From NCBI RefSeq assembly GCF_000524195.1, contig NW_020170470.1:147407-211406 (forward strand): 64,000 nucleotides of DNA, written 5' to 3'. This document shows positions 14,301 through 28,600 of this stretch, one piece after another. How positions within the stretch are numbered: the first letter of the stretch is position 1; each line of letters begins with the position of its first letter. The DNA comes from Echinococcus granulosus (lineage: Eukaryota; Platyhelminthes; Cestoda; Cyclophyllidea; Taeniidae). The notes beneath the pieces were generated by a model that saw only the letters and a list, made by a program, of their open reading frames with translations, was not told where the DNA came from and searched no databases. A program made the translations under genes and the position numbers.

Positions 14301-17300
14301 CCTAACTCAAGAATGGTGCATCAGAAAAAAACATATATTGATTTCAAGCAATGTACACAAATGAAATAGCTAGTTTTCTATAGTCACCTACCCTCGATAC
14401 TGAGACAAATATGAAGATTTTTGGAACGGAATCCTCGGCATCTAAAGGGTGAGCTTAAAGCTCGAAGTCAATGATAGCGAATTTCGAACAGAGACTAAGC
14501 TTATTGACAAATATGCGACACGCGCGAATCATAAGACGCGCAAAATGTAGGGATAATGTTAACAAGCGTGAACATTGGTGTAGACAGAAGCGATACAAAA
14601 TAAAGTGAATTTGTAGTAAAACAGCTTTCATGATCTTTCAATCTATTAATGAGAAACCAGGCAAATGAGGCTGCCATTTTTAGTAGTGGTTGTAAATGCA
14701 CTTACTTTGGTGTTTTTCAAAACAATATGATAGTAATGACATATAACAAAAAGCAATTGAAATTCAAACAATTTCCTCGCTTAATTAGAAAGTCATCACT
14801 AAGCAGAGAAATGATCTAGCATTCGTGCATTAATAAAAATAGCATCACGAAGGCTATAAATTCATGCAAACAAAAAAGTAGAATTTATTTTATCGGATTA
14901 AATAACATCTGCAACAAGTTGGAGGTTGAATGAAATCGCAATTGAACGAACTCAACAAATAAAAGCCGAACTTTACACAACACCCTCAGCTACGAGCGAT
15001 AAAAGGCACCACGACGCCTATATCCTAAATAGATATACCATGCCTAATAACAAAGAACTAGCGTTTTAATACTGTTTTAACATGATCATCAACTTAGTCA
15101 TATAATGAGAAGCTAGAGGAAGCAGCAACCTCTTACTAAAACTTTTCAACTATAGTTTTTTATGATCCCGCGAGGATTTTTGAAAGACGATTTGCAATTA
15201 TGTTGTCGTAACTGAGTTACGATGATTGTACTGGTGTATGATTCACTACTGTGGGTTTGTGGCGATATGAACTTCTGTCCTTCTGGGTTTTTAAGCACAC
15301 GAACACTTTAGTCTTCATAGGCACCATTGCCGTGCTGCGGTACGTTTATTTGGCAATCTTAGGTGTTTTTGTGTTTGTCTAACACAGAGTTTCTCTTTTC
15401 CACTTCTGGTTTTGTTTTCTTGGGACGAGAAGAGTGAGTAGAGGACGACCTCTTTTGTTTGGGCAGTAATGTGGGCCTTTACAGACCGGGGATTAAAGGA
15501 GATCTAGGTCCTTTTCCCCCTCGTGAGTCAAAGACGCCAATTCTGTCATGTGACCGCTTCAAACTTACCGCCTCGCACCAAAAAGTATGTTCAAACCGAC
15601 TAATCTTGCAATATATTCTTCCGGACTTCATATTGGTAGCAGCGGCAAGTGAGCCTAGTCTAAAAGGATAAATGCTCTGATTTCAATGAGTAAACGCTAA
15701 ACCTGTGTCACGGGAGAAGGACCGCTGCTGCAGATAGCAGATAACATGATGGCTCCGAACAGGAAAGTCGAAATCGAAGGCTACCTTTAGTAATCACAGG
15801 ACCTCTGCATTTCGTTAACAAATGGAGCAACACCAGTCTTTACAATCATAAAATTTCATGATAAAGATGCCTACAGCACTTATGTGAGGCTGTTAATTGC
15901 AATAACATTCCATATTTTCTTCATGTCAATGCTTGCAGAATGCAAGCTCCGTGAGACCGGTTCAAATTTTATCTTGAATTATATGGTTCTGAATTTGGGC
16001 TGATTACCTTGCAATGAATAAATCCCATTAAAAAACGTCCATATGGCAGTGTAATGTCTTCATTGGTTTGCGCTTCATGCTCCTGCTTTACGTTCTTGAA
16101 TAAGAGGTATTTTTGAAGAAGGATATCTTGTATCGTTAAATGCAAGATTTTACAAGTAACCGAAGTTCTATAGGGGACTATGATTTATCTTCACCTTAGG
16201 GATCGACTATATCTGCCCAATCGTGAGGTCGGCCAAATTTGCTGGCTTGCAGCGTAAAAGGTGTATGCCAATAAACTTCTATCGCGGCAGACCATCGTGG
16301 AGTTTTGAACAGTGCGAAATCATCATACTTTTCCTCCTCTAGTATAATTTACAGAGGGCTCACAACAGAATTGCCGAAAGGCATCAGCAACTTGGGGGTC
16401 AATTGCCTTCCGACATGTGGGAAAACTCACTGCCTGATGTTGCATGTTCGCGGTTTCCAAAACACTCACTATATTTTTATGGTCGATGTGGGTGATTGAC
16501 CAAGGACAGCACGCAAAATGACTCAGAAGAAAAGAGAGCCTATGTGGTGATTTCAAGCAGGTTGTGCTTCAAATCGTCTACATGGGCTTTGGGTCGTGCT
16601 ACTAGCCCCCTCGTTTATTACCTATATTTGTTCTTGCATACCGTTTTGATTTATTACGACTTCGGAGAAAATTTAAGGCTCTACACACGTGTCGTGATAG
16701 TTACCAAGCCAAAGTCATGATGCAATACGGGTTAGTTTGAATGTGTCCTTGAAGAGTAGATAAAATTGGGCAGACTATTTTAATACGATGGTGGTTTATC
16801 CCTCGGTGCTGGTGAGGCGCCACTTTTGTCCCTTAAGATTAGCCTTCTTGTACCTCGCTGGGTGGGCTGGCCTTTGGGCCATATCAGTAGCCCAAACACC
16901 TTCTCTGTGGTGAATATATATTCTGCCCGAGTATTGTGTCTTCTTGCGTCTTCAGGGAAGTCGAGGGACTCTACACTATAACCTTGGTTCCCTGTGCACG
17001 AACATATTACTTAACAAGTGAAAACTACCCTTCTCCAACCATCTACTTGTTTTAAGGATATGAAAGCAATGGCGAATTGGAGAAATCTTTAACCCGTTAC
17101 AATCGTATCGGGAAATAATCCTAAATTACCCAGTGGAAATTTACTAAATGCTTTTGAGGCCAATGAAAATGTATGGAATAAATTATCAAAGGTCGTACAC
17201 TCAATTTTATTGTAAATTATGGTCATTTTACCGTTAGTTGAAGTCTGCTTACACTTTTGGTCGATTTGGTCTCTGTTTTAGCAGCCTAAAAAAAGGGTGA

Positions 17301-17656
17301 TCGTTCCAGTATCCTACCTTTGATGACACATGTACACTGCTATTAATTGTCGTAACTTTAAGTACTATTATTTTTATTGGATTTATCAAATCAGAAGTAA
17401 AATCCCTGACTTGTCTGTGTTAGCTAAGTTCCTCCTTTACTCATAAGCACTACCACATAACACAACTTCAGACCATTACCTGCAACTAAAAATTTTTTCT
17501 ATATTTAAATTTGGCCTACTTTAGAAATCAGTGCTTATTCTCACATACATGTCATATCTATTGTTTGTTAGTATCAATGAAAATGGTGAGCGCATTGTTT
17601 ATGCCTTGGTGTCATTTTAAAATCCGGTTGTGTTGCGTGCTTGCGTCGTATGCACC
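14301..17656. other. Divergent intergenic region between ILF2 and acetyl-CoA synthetase
   Basis: About 3.3 kb separate the first coding exons of ILF2 (-) and the synthetase (+). It must hold both promoters and 5' UTRs. The only recognisable element is the dispersed repeat at 16781-16975. Open frames here are short, lack familiar motifs and are not called. Confidence 0.5.
16781..16975 (+). repeat. Dispersed ~195 bp LTR-like repeat, copy B
   Basis: Best-preserved copy with its whole length in view. It runs from AATACGATGGTGGTTTATCC, through CAGTAGCCCAAACACC and ATTCTGCCCGAGTATTGTGT, to CTTCAGGGAAGTCGAGGGA and CTCTACA. The 44530-44730 copy matches throughout in the opposite orientation, and positions 1-107 match the first half. 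There is no coding potential. Length, a TG-like start and a CA end resemble a solo LTR. Confidence 0.7.
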
Positions 17657-20600
17657 ATGAGCGACTCGAAGGTTTACTACCCCCCCGAGGGTCTTGCTAA
17701 TGAGAGATATATTAGTTCGATAGATACATATAATGAATGGTATAGAAAATCCATTAAACAGCCAGCTGAATTTTGGACGAACATATCTTCACAGTTTCAT
17801 TGGGAGGTCAAGCCTAGAGCCGAAAATGCACTTTCCTACAACTTTGACCTAAAGAAAGGGCATATATTTATTCGTTGGTTTTCCGATGGAAAGACTAATT
17901 TGTGCTATAACTGCCTTGATCGGCATGTAAAAAATGGGTTGGGATCGAAGGTTGCTTTTTTGTGGGAAGGCAATGATCCAAATGACAGGAAAACAATCAC
18001 ATATCAGGAATTGCTAACAGAGGTCGGTTATTTATGTTCACTTACTTGCATTTCGCACAAACTAATACATCTGTTAATTTTTTAGGTTATTGCTTTCGGT
18101 TCTACTCTTCGACGGATGGGTGTCAGTAAGGGTGATCGTGTAGCTATCTACATGCCGATGGTTATTGAACAAGTTATCGCCGTTCTGGCTTGTGCACGCA
18201 TCGGTGCGATTCATTCTGTCGTGTTTGCCGGCTTCTCGGCAGAATCCTTATCAGAACGCCTGATGGCTGCAGGGTATATGTTTTAAAATTTACTTTAAAT
18301 TAATTTAGATCTCGTGTGTTAGTTACTTGTGATGGAGCTTGGCGTGGGACAAAACTTATCGATTTGATGAAGGTTGCCAACGAGGCGATGGATATATGTG
18401 AATCAAAGTCTCGCCCACTTGAACATTGTATTGTTTTGCGCCACTTAACGCCGGAGAAAAGAGTTGGCGCACCCGTACCCGTTTCCGATTGTCCTGGTAT
18501 TCGTCCGGTTCAAAAGTGAGTTAATTCTAGTGCTTCTATCACTTTTTTTCATTTCTATTAAGTCGGTCGATGAAAACTGGCTAGAACGCTTTTAGCAATT
18601 GGTTTACTGCCAAATGCTAGTTCTCAAGCATGTTCGGTGTAGACATTATTGTGAAATCATAGTTTCTTCTACCATAGGCCCGGTTGACATAAAAAAGTTA
18701 TGTAGAAGAATCTGGTAATGCATTCAGCTTGTGCAGCGACGGTTTTTAGTGCTCATTAATGACGCTCCTTCATGCACTTTCAGCTTCTCCATCCGCATGC
18801 GTGCAGATCGTGACGTTTGGTGGGATGAGGCAGTTCCTCCCGTTGAAACCGAATGTCCAGTTGAGTGGATGGATGCGGAAGATGAACTCTTCATCCTTTA
18901 TTCTAGTGGGAGCACTGGTCGACCCAAGGGCCTCCTGCACACCACCGGCGGCTACATGGTGTACGCAGCAACGACTGCGAAGTATGTATTTGACCTCCAT
19001 CCCGACGATGTGTACTGGTGCACTGCAGACATTGGATGGATCACTGGTAAATGCGTATTAATTGTATCATGTTTTGCTTAAACTAGAAGCTTATAAGTAC
19101 TGTAAAAGCTGCTAGAATTAAGAGCGCGGAATAGGAAGCAATGTTCACCTCGGCCTATTTTGGTGTCACTTACTTGGGTATACGTCGTTAAATGTAGAAT
19201 AGTTCCCAGTTGTTAATTTGGAATTTTGCTCGGTGTTTCTACCTTTGTAACCAACAAGTTCTATTTTAGTTCATATGCGGCGAAACGTAAGCCTGACTGA
19301 TTTACGTTTTATTTCCTCATAATGTAATGTTTCAACTTACGTCCAAATAATTTGTTATTATCGAATGATGCATTTTTAAAAGCACTTTGAAGTCAGGTCA
19401 CTTGCTAAATAATCTTTATGGTGGCAGAACATTAATGTGATTACCCTTGGGTTTTGTAACTGATCTTTATGAATCCGTATCGCCTTTGCTTGGTTTTCTT
19501 ACAACCTCCCTCAATTTTAAAATGTTATTGGACCCAATACGTTATTGAGCAACTTTGGCAAGGTTTGAAGCTATATTGAAATTGGTATAACTAGGTCACA
19601 GCTATCTCATCTACGGTCCTCTCCTGAATGGGGTGACGAGTGTGATTTTCGAAGGACTCCCCAACTGGCCAGACTACGGCCGTTACTGGTCCATAGTGGA
19701 GCGGTATCGTGTTACCAAGTTCTACACCGCACCCACCGTCATCCGCATGCTCATCGGAGCGGGTGAGGAGCATGTTAAAAAGTACGATCGGTCCAGTCTC
19801 AAAGTAAGGTCTCTTCTATTCCTCTGCCTTAATATAATAGATAGATTCTATCTCTGTTTAAATTAAATGCATATAAACTTTTAGAACGCCCGAAAAGGGT
19901 TTAACTCATTCGCCATGTGCGTTGCCTACAGTGGTTTCTTTATATTGAAAATCTTCTATTTTTTCCTAAGTCGCAGCGCTGATACAGCATGAAATTTCTG
20001 AAATTATCTCTTGACTAAGATTATTCAAACTAAAATGCTTACAGCCAGTTCTTACGCAGGCTACAGAGAAGTCCGAAGGTATCATCTGTGAAAGTTAATT
20101 GCGGTATCTTACCCTCACAATCAAGAATGCGTAAAATTCGCACTCTACAATGACAAGAAGCGGAAATAAAATTTTGAATGAAATGCTCCCTAGGCAATTT
20201 TGGTGAGCAGTCGTGCTCCTTCAGGGGATCGTTTATTTGTGGCGGGTCTCCCATTTAATCAGTCATTGCTCATATGAAAAGATTGGCCTAGCCATTATTT
20301 TGGATTCAACAAATGAAGTAGACGAAAACTGCGATTGTTTTGGGCCCAACTTCAAATTCACTTGCATCAATCTTCACGTGTGCTCAGCTTTTTTATCTTT
20401 TCTGGTGATCTGTTGCATTTTTACTGTTGGACTTTTGGCGAATTCGTGATCTGTATTTTACACCCTGTGACAAGGTAAAAGCCTCTTATTGTTTCATCAC
20501 GTGATGAACCTTCGTTACTGTTTTATTTGCTATGAGCGTGTTCTTTTGTGATCTGAGATGTTTGTGAGAATGTAGAGCATATTATATTGCTAATTTTTTC

Positions 20601-23600
20601 TTTTATTGATTACTTTTCAACTATTAACGGAAACACTGTCCTTTTTAATCACTTTTGTCAGAAGTACTTATCAGTGTAATATCCAGTAAATATCAAATTC
20701 ACGAATTTTCCGCAACAAACTCAACGAACTTGCCCTAAAAACACAATTCGTATGCTAGAACTAATCGGTCATTTACTTCGTTTGTTAGGAACATTAGTTG
20801 TTTCATAGTTTGAATGGAACAACTGGCAGTAGTTGAAGGATACGTCATTACTTGATGTGTAATGCATTGGCTTAGCTTGGATCTGTTTATTTATTTTTTT
20901 TTGATTCTCTGAGTCAATCTAGTCCTCCTCCTCCCCAATGGGTTGAATTAGAACTCTAAAAACTTAACAGCAATACCATTACATGAATTCAGAAAATATT
21001 TTCAACAGCTACTTTGGCTCCTGTAGTTTTCAAACACCAACTAGCTGATCTGTCGGTAGTTGCGCCAAGGATTTAGGTGGTGCTGTGCTTCTTCTTATTG
21101 CTCAAAGTATTCTTAAATTTTCAGTGTCAATGTGTTAGCCATTAAGGTAGTTGAAAGACGATATGAATTGGGCTGTGTGCGTGAACGTATGGCGCAATGA
21201 TGTCTGTTTCATGCATGATCCATCGCCGGGGCGTATCAATTTCAGTGACAAAGGACCAAATGACCCTATTCCTTTTTCTCGTCTAGCGATTTTGTTAGTA
21301 GCCTCCCCTTGAGGTTACTAGTCATGACTCCAAATGTATTTCAAGAAATGTTTCTTACTCTCTTTGGCCTCGAGTATTTCTAATGACCGTGAATCTTATG
21401 ACAGCTTTTATCATTCATTGGTTCTTTATAATGCTGGTAGTTACTTTGTTTTATAAACGTCCATGTATGTGATTTTCGTGGTTCAGAGAATAGCACCGTA
21501 TAATAGGATTGTATACTGTACAAATCTGCAAGATTGTCGTTTCTACCAGATTCTTGGCTCCGTGGGAGAGCCAATCAACCCCTCGGCATGGAAGTGGTAC
21601 TACGAGGTGGTGGGCGATAGTCGCTGCGCCATTGTGGACACCTTCTGGCAGACGGAGACCGGCGGTCATATGATTACAACGCTGCCTGGCGCAATGCCCA
21701 TGCAACCCAGTTGCGCGGGTCGGCCCTTCTTTGGGGTGGATGCCCGCATCATCAAAAATGAGTTTGACACCGGTGGCAAAGCCGGTGTTATGAAAGATCT
21801 ATCTGATGATAAGTGTGTGGAGGAAGGTTGTCTCGTGTTTGCTGCCCCATGGCCAGGCATCGCACGCACCATCTACGGTGACCACAAGCGGTTCGAAGAT
21901 GTTTACTTCAAACGCTTTCCTGGCTACTTCATGAGTGGTGACGGAGCTGTTTTGGACTCAGAAAATAACTTCTGGATTACAGGTATTCACTAGTACACAC
22001 TTTCTCCGTTGTTGCAATTGCGATCGTTTTATTCGTATTCGAGACGAATTCGATGCCACTCTTTGACTTTCATTCTGTAAGGATAACTCAGCCGTTTTAT
22101 GTACCATCCTGCGGCACTAGATGTCTTTGCTGCTGTTTTTACGCATAAAGATGCACCCAAATGTATTGTTTAGACAACAATACTATCAATTTCTGTTTTT
22201 TGATCCTTATTTAATCTTATTTTATCTATTGAATTCAACTTGTGACTTCTCAAGAATGAAGTTTCCACTAAAGATAATATTTGCCCTTTCAACACATTTT
22301 CACCCATCACATTGTTAAATTGATATCTGACCCAAATTTACTATCTAGGTGCTAAATTTCGTTCTTTCAAGAGTAAATCAATTCTTATAGCACGCCCATT
22401 CTGTGATGAAGAGCATTTGCGGGACAGCTTATGCCAAATACACGCCCGTCGCTTGCAAATCTTTTTAATCACTTACTTTCCACTACCTNNNNNNNNNNNN
22501 NNNNNNNNNNNNNNNNNNNNNNNNNNNNNNNNNNNNNNNNNNNNNNNNNNNNNNNNNNNNNNNNNNNNNNNNNNNNNNNNNNNNNNNNTTTAAAACTGAT
22601 TCGGGTGACCCCAATCTTTCATTTTTTTTATTGCTTTAATCCTACTACTGTGTGCTGTACTGTACACTTTCGTGCTTAACTGCGTGCGTTTCCTCCATCT
22701 CAATCCGCATTTTTTGCAAAGTTGCGGACGTGACTGCTCCTCTGTGTGAAAGCTAAAATTAGTGTATTGACTTCTTCGCTTCCTTCAAGCCCAACTTTGA
22801 GCTACATCTCATCTCCGAGTGTTTTTTATCACGGAGCAGTAGTGCGTGCGAAGTTTAATTTTGTTTTAGTGTGACTGCGATTGCGTCTCCGCACCTCGCA
22901 CATTTATTAACATTTACCACATCTTGTACATTGGAGCGCAACTGCTTTGTTCGAATAGATCGGATTTTGATCTTTTTATCTCCCTGTAATTAGAGCGGAA
23001 ACGTTTGATGCAAAATTCTCTCTCATGAATCTGCTGGTCAACAGTCGAGGGAAAACTTTTCTGCTCAAGTGGAAATACTGACGTGGCCTCAGTTATGACA
23101 CCCAGTTCGACATGCTTCAACTTTTGTTTCTTGTACCCTAATTCCGATTTGAACTACTAGCGAGGTTTCGCTTTGCATTTACCGATGATCATGAGACTGG
23201 TATTTCTCACTTGAATTATATTGCGGCCATACCTTGTTATGGTGGATAGCTTGCTGATGCCTGAATTAAAATGCCTATTAAAATAATGCTCTTAAGGAGA
23301 TGGTTTTAATCCTTTTACTTATTTAAACTTGAGTTGGAAGCTTCAGCTCACAATGTGTGTGATTCTAAGTCAAATTTCATTTTAAGCATGATTAAATGGA
23401 GTCATATTACTACACTATTTACCATTCTACCCGCAACTCGGTTCGTTTATAACTATTTGTCTTTCAGTCTTCATTTTCTGTAATATGCGATGAGTCGTGG
23501 TAACTATCGCCTCGATTTTATTTTGCGCATGTTTGTCATTCGTGCTTTGCACCAGTCTAGCGTATAAAATCGGTATCTTTCTTTTCAAATTGTCGAATTT

Positions 23601-24933
23601 TGATGAGTGAACAACTGGCTGCGCCACATGTCCCGCCTCTCATTTAATGCGATGCCATTTGAGGTACCTTTTTGAGACTATGTCCACAAGCGTCGATGTA
23701 CGTAAATATGTTCTTTTATATTCGTCTACTAATCAGTTTTCGTGGTTATTCGTCCCACAATTTAGAAAACTATCTTTTGCCTCTTCCTATACCATTAAAT
23801 GTGTAACTGTTTTATCCAGCATTTTTAAATGCCTTTTGTGGTGTAGTTCCGCTTCTTGAATTACTCGTTGCGATCTGTCAATAGTTCGTGTGATACTCCA
23901 AGGAGGAGTATTAAAGCCTTATGTATCTTCATTTCTTAGTCTCCTGCGTCAGCAAATGGAGATTTTTTATTATACTCAAATTTGTTATTCTGGAAATACC
24001 GCGTCACATTCTCTTGCAAAAGAATATCTCATTGCATACCACATGTTCATCAATAGATTCATCTCAGCTCTTATAAACGCGTGGGTAATAATTTTTCTGG
24101 TATCCGAAATCTCAACTATAATTCACTTAACTTGGCTCCCGACTAAAAGTAAGGCCCAAGATACTTTGCTACAAATAGCTTCTGATTTTGGCAAAAAGTC
24201 ACTTTCCTTCCGGCTAATTTTTTGCCAGCATATTGGTCGTTTGAATTTGTTACGTTCCTTGTAAAACCATAGGACTGACGAAGGCAAAATTTTCAGGTAG
24301 CCAAATGAGTCGAGTAATTGAGGTAATGTGTCGAGAACTAGCTTTTTAGTCCTTCGCCAATATGTTCTTTAAACAAAATCTTACTGTTACATATCATCGA
24401 ATGGGAATCGGTGGGGTTCTCAACATAAACTGTTTTTGCGGCTGTGTAACAGGACGTATGGACGATATGCTGAATATGAGCGGTCACCTTCTGAGCACGG
24501 TTGAGGTCGAATCCGCTCTGGTTTCGCATCCTTTGGTAGCTGAGGCAGCAGCCGTTGCAAGACACCACAAAGTGAAGGGCGAGTGTCTCCACTGTTTCGT
24601 TACATTAAAAGACTGTGTTCCTCAAATAATTACTCCTGAACTGCGCCAAGAACTCGTCAATCTTGTGAGAGCAAAGATTGCTCCCTTTGCTGCGCCGGAT
24701 TACATTCAGGTACGTGCATTCGGCGTCAAAAGTTGGCTCCCAACCAACGTATATATAGATAATACATTGCCCTTCAGGCTGCTCCGGTCCTACCTAAGAC
24801 CCGCAGTGGTAAGATTATTCGCCGAATTCTACGCAAGATTGCCAATGGAGATCGCGAATTCGGTGACACTTCAACACTGGCCGACCCGAGCTGTCTCGAC
24901 TACCTTTGTGCAGAAGTCGAAAAAACGCGCTAG
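17657..24933 (+). CDS. ACSS2: Acetyl-coenzyme A synthetase (AMP-forming)
   Basis: Activates acetate with ATP and CoA to acetyl-CoA, via acetyl-AMP. Exons: 17657-18022, 18086-18273, 18309-18515, 18784-19046, 19595-19803, 21550-21982, 24453-24709 and 24778-24933 (TAG). All junction phases agree and give 692 residues; human ACSS2 has about 701. Visible motifs: the ATP-binding loop [11 protein letters not shown] (about 293-303); FWQTETGGH (about 443-451), whose Trp limits the acyl pocket to acetate in characterised enzymes; the hinge [15 protein letters not shown] (from about 556); and the C-terminal catalytic lysine in TRSGKIIRR (Lys about 653), the residue regulated by acetylation in this family. 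I chose the ATG of MSDSKVYYP; an upstream in-frame start has no family support. There is no clear mitochondrial presequence, so a cytosolic/nuclear ACSS2-type enzyme is favoured. A gap lies in intron 6. Confidence 0.95.
22489..22588. other. Assembly gap (100 N)
   Basis: Exactly 100 N bases inside intron 6 of the acetyl-CoA synthetase gene. A round 100 usually marks a gap of unknown length. The flanking exons join in frame, so no coding exon need be missing. Confidence 0.95.
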
Positions 24934-25617
24934 AGGTCACGCGGTACTGGCCAAATGCCCTAGTAACTCGATGTTGTGCCCTCAATTAACTAATCGGTTG
25001 TGATCGCCATTATCGGTATTCATACCTCCAGTTCGCTTTGCTCCTCTTCCATGTCGTCACTCGCCCCTTTTTCGAAGAGGAAGTGTAACCCTTCGAGCAT
25101 ATTTGGCCTGTTGAATGTTAGCTTCCCCTCTTAAGCATTTTGGTGTTTTTCCTTCTCTAAATTTGTGTGTGTGTCTTTATATTGGCATAAATCCGTTTTA
25201 TGATGTGCTTTTTCCTAAAACAAAAATCTTTGATGATTTCCATTCCTTCGTGCGTATTTTTTTTCACATTAAATATTATTACGATGGAGATTACAGTCTT
25301 CTTGCAAAGTTGCTGATATATTTGGGCATATTTGCAACTGCAAACTTGCCTTGCTTCACTGAATTGTTACAATATGGGTGGGTTGTGGCTCAGAAGTTGT
25401 AAATTTACCCTGGTATCTTTAATGGCTTTTGTCTATTAGTCTAGTTTTGAAATCAGTATTCTCTATTATCGGCAAGTCAAGTGACTGAGCTTACGTTGCT
25501 GGATGCAGTCGTGAGAATTTAGTGTCCGCTACCTTCTCTGTAAATTCAGACACATTAAGAGGAAAAAAGTTAAGATGTGTGCGTATATACAATTTTAGCT
25601 GGTTTTCTTTTCACTGC
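24934..25617. other. Convergent intergenic / 3' UTR region
   Basis: About 680 bases lie between the stop codons of the synthetase (+) and the DM-domain gene (-). I see no gene-like open frame. Both 3' UTRs must lie here. Confidence 0.5.
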
Positions 25618-28600
25618 CTAGGTGATATTGTCAACTTTGTGTGGTAGCAGTTGTCCTTGACTCCCGGCCACGGTGGGTCCACTTGATTTGAGATGTCCAG
25701 ATGGCTGCTGACAAGCCGTAAGCGGGATTCCATCCACTAAGCAAAAAATAGTTCTTTGAATAAACTAATGCATGTAAAGACAAATACTGCTTTTAACCAT
25801 TAACAGGTTAATTTATCTGTGCTAGAATAATCCTAGCGGACGTATCGGCCATTGCTTTGGTGCTTTGGAGAGAATCTTTTAGAGATGAGTCGTAGTTTCA
25901 ATGTGAGATCCGGTATATGCCCATTCTGGACAATTTCCGAGTTACACTGGTCAAATTTCCATTCCTGAGATTTACGCGACATTTGAGTACCAGCAAAATC
26001 TTACCAATTTATGCGACTCTCAAGACTACTGTCCCTCTTCATTTGTCGGGTTAATGTACCTAGTAGTCTTCACAAGGGAGGCTTCAATCAAGCCACCTTC
26101 ATTCCAGGTTGTTAGTAACTCATGGATGTAACTGCTGCAAATCACGAGTGTGGGTGTTAGACGGATATAATGGGTTGGAGTTGTATGATGTCTTGAGTAA
26201 TTTATTCATGCTAGAGAAACGAGTGTAGCCAAATGTGCTTTTAGCGCCTTTTGACTGAATTGGATAGCTCATAGGTTGTCACTCACCAAAGTTTACGCGT
26301 ACACTTGGGGGCGCAGAGGGAGAGCTAATAGGTCTCGTGGTGATGTGGGCGTACATTTCTCAAGTGATTTTAATGTATTTGGTTAGAAGCACCACTTTGC
26401 TGCATTTACGGCTAGCCGATAGATCAAATTTTGTGGTAATTAAACTAGGAAATAGGACTCTAATTTCATTAGGCGACTATGCTTACCTGTGCAGACTTGA
26501 TCGTCGCTTCTGATTGATTGGAATGAGCTTTGCCAGAAATTACAAAATCCATTGTACCCTGCGAATCCTTCCAAGGATGCACTGTCTGCATCTTTCGGTG
26601 CCCGAACGCACTTTCGCTCTTCACTGCAAACCCATGTGTCTGTTAAAGAAAAATCCGGCTGCCCCACCAGCTGACTGTTGGAATTAATTTGGCCTTCCTC
26701 CTTCAGTACAATTGTCGAGTCCGCAGAAGGGACCGCTGTTTCCTGCTGAAAAGCAACCGCTGCTGCCGCCGCAGCTGCGAAAGCGGCTGCCTGATGAGTT
26801 CGCGAATTATAGAAAGTATTCTCCTGTTGAGTACTTGCAATGGCACTGGTTGACAAGAAACCTGTTTCACTTTCAGGAATCGTGATATTAGAATGTGGTG
26901 CTATTTCCTCATGATCCCTAACTGAATTCCATCTTAACCCGTATCCAACCGAACATGTTGGTAGTATTTCCTCATTTTCAGTTAAACCTCTCTTCTCTTG
27001 ACTGGACTTAGCTGCTTTCCTATTATAAAATGAGGTTGGAAAGGAAAGTTCATCCGTTGCCTGTTTCCTTTGTGCTTTTAAGCCCATTTCCTTATTGGAT
27101 TCCTGTACCACTTCTCCTATTAAACAAAAACTGCACATTATTTCTACTGTTAAATTATAGGTAGAATGTTTTACCTCTCTCGCAACTTACGCAGATTCTT
27201 TTCATTGGATTTGCGCAGTGTAATCAAAATGCACTGCTGACAGATGCAATAGTAGAATGGGCAAACTTTCTTGTGGCCTTTCCAGGGATTCGTTTTCCCA
27301 TGGTTGCGGCAACGTCGACAGTGGGGTCCCTCTTCTTCCAGATCAGTTTTTTCGGCGCACGATTTGGTGCTGCCGTTCCGCGTCCTTCCACCCACGCCAC
27401 CGTCCTCGGTATGGTGGTTCTTCTGATCGCGATAAAGGGCGATCTGACGGGCCACTATGTGCCTACCGTAGTTGACCAAAGAGCAGACGGAACAGCTGCA
27501 GTGCTTGTAGGGACAGTTGCGTTTGTGCTGGCGTACCGCAATCAATCGACCATGGGCACGGCATTTGCGGCACATGTAGGAGGAGCGAGGTACTGCATTG
27601 TCGGTAGCGCCTTCTTCTCTTTTTAAACGCTTCAGCTCGTCATCCTTTGACGATAGTGAAGAATCCGAAATCTTTTGACTTCTGTTTCCCAGCAGTCCCA
27701 TCAGACCGCTTTGAGTCCGAAATTTGTTGGAGGTGTAGAATGTGGGTATCTGCTGCAACGGGGTCCCTTCTATTGGCTGCTGTAGCTGGAGTTGCTGTGG
27801 CATCGTTTCAAAGGGCAGTCTTTGTGAAGCGGGCAAGCACAGAGTTGGGTATATTGGATTGAAAGATAGGGGTGGGAGTGGTTTCTGCAATCTGTTATGT
27901 CCGCAAATCATACTAAATAAAAACAACGCACACCAAATCCCATGACCGAGAGAAGCTAATTTTGATTTTAGTAATCTCACGTTTGGTTATACTCATGAAA
28001 TGTCGAGTAGCCGCCTTTTCATCCGGGCTATCTGCCCATTTGCGATTTACGATTCTGCATCTGCTGTAATTTGAAAGATATGTGTGCACTTCAATCAATA
28101 TGTTTACTCAACACGAACCTGGACTGAAGTTTTTAATTCAGAATATTTTGATAACGGTTTTGGGCATACACAGGCAGAAATTCAATTGGTTTTCCACACA
28201 TATAAAAGTAGTAACCAAGATACAGCGGGAAATGAAAACAAATGTTTTTTAAATGCATTAAAAATATTCTTATTCATAGATAATCGCAAGATTGTTTTTA
28301 AGGTCTAACATTGTGTATTGCATCCCTGCACCTTTGAATACGGCAGCTGCCAAAACGCCATTAAGAACTCGTGTCACCGTGATTGTGCATAGAAATTTAC
28401 TATATGCTCACTCAGTGGTGCAACCATAGTTCTGATAGCTTGAATTTACATAGTTTTGAGAAGCCGGAAGAACCGGTGTCTTCGATTTTATTAAAATAGC
28501 TCTTGTATAATCGAAATTTCGGAGGGTGAAAAATTTGCACCTATTTAACTTAAGCCTAGTCACTTAAAATCTGTGTCCACCTTTTAGGACTGGCACCTTA

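Noticed and set aside
27257..27945. Plus-strand open frames up to 117 codons
   Set aside because: They are antisense shadows of the DM-domain exon, whose zinc motifs are on the minus strand.
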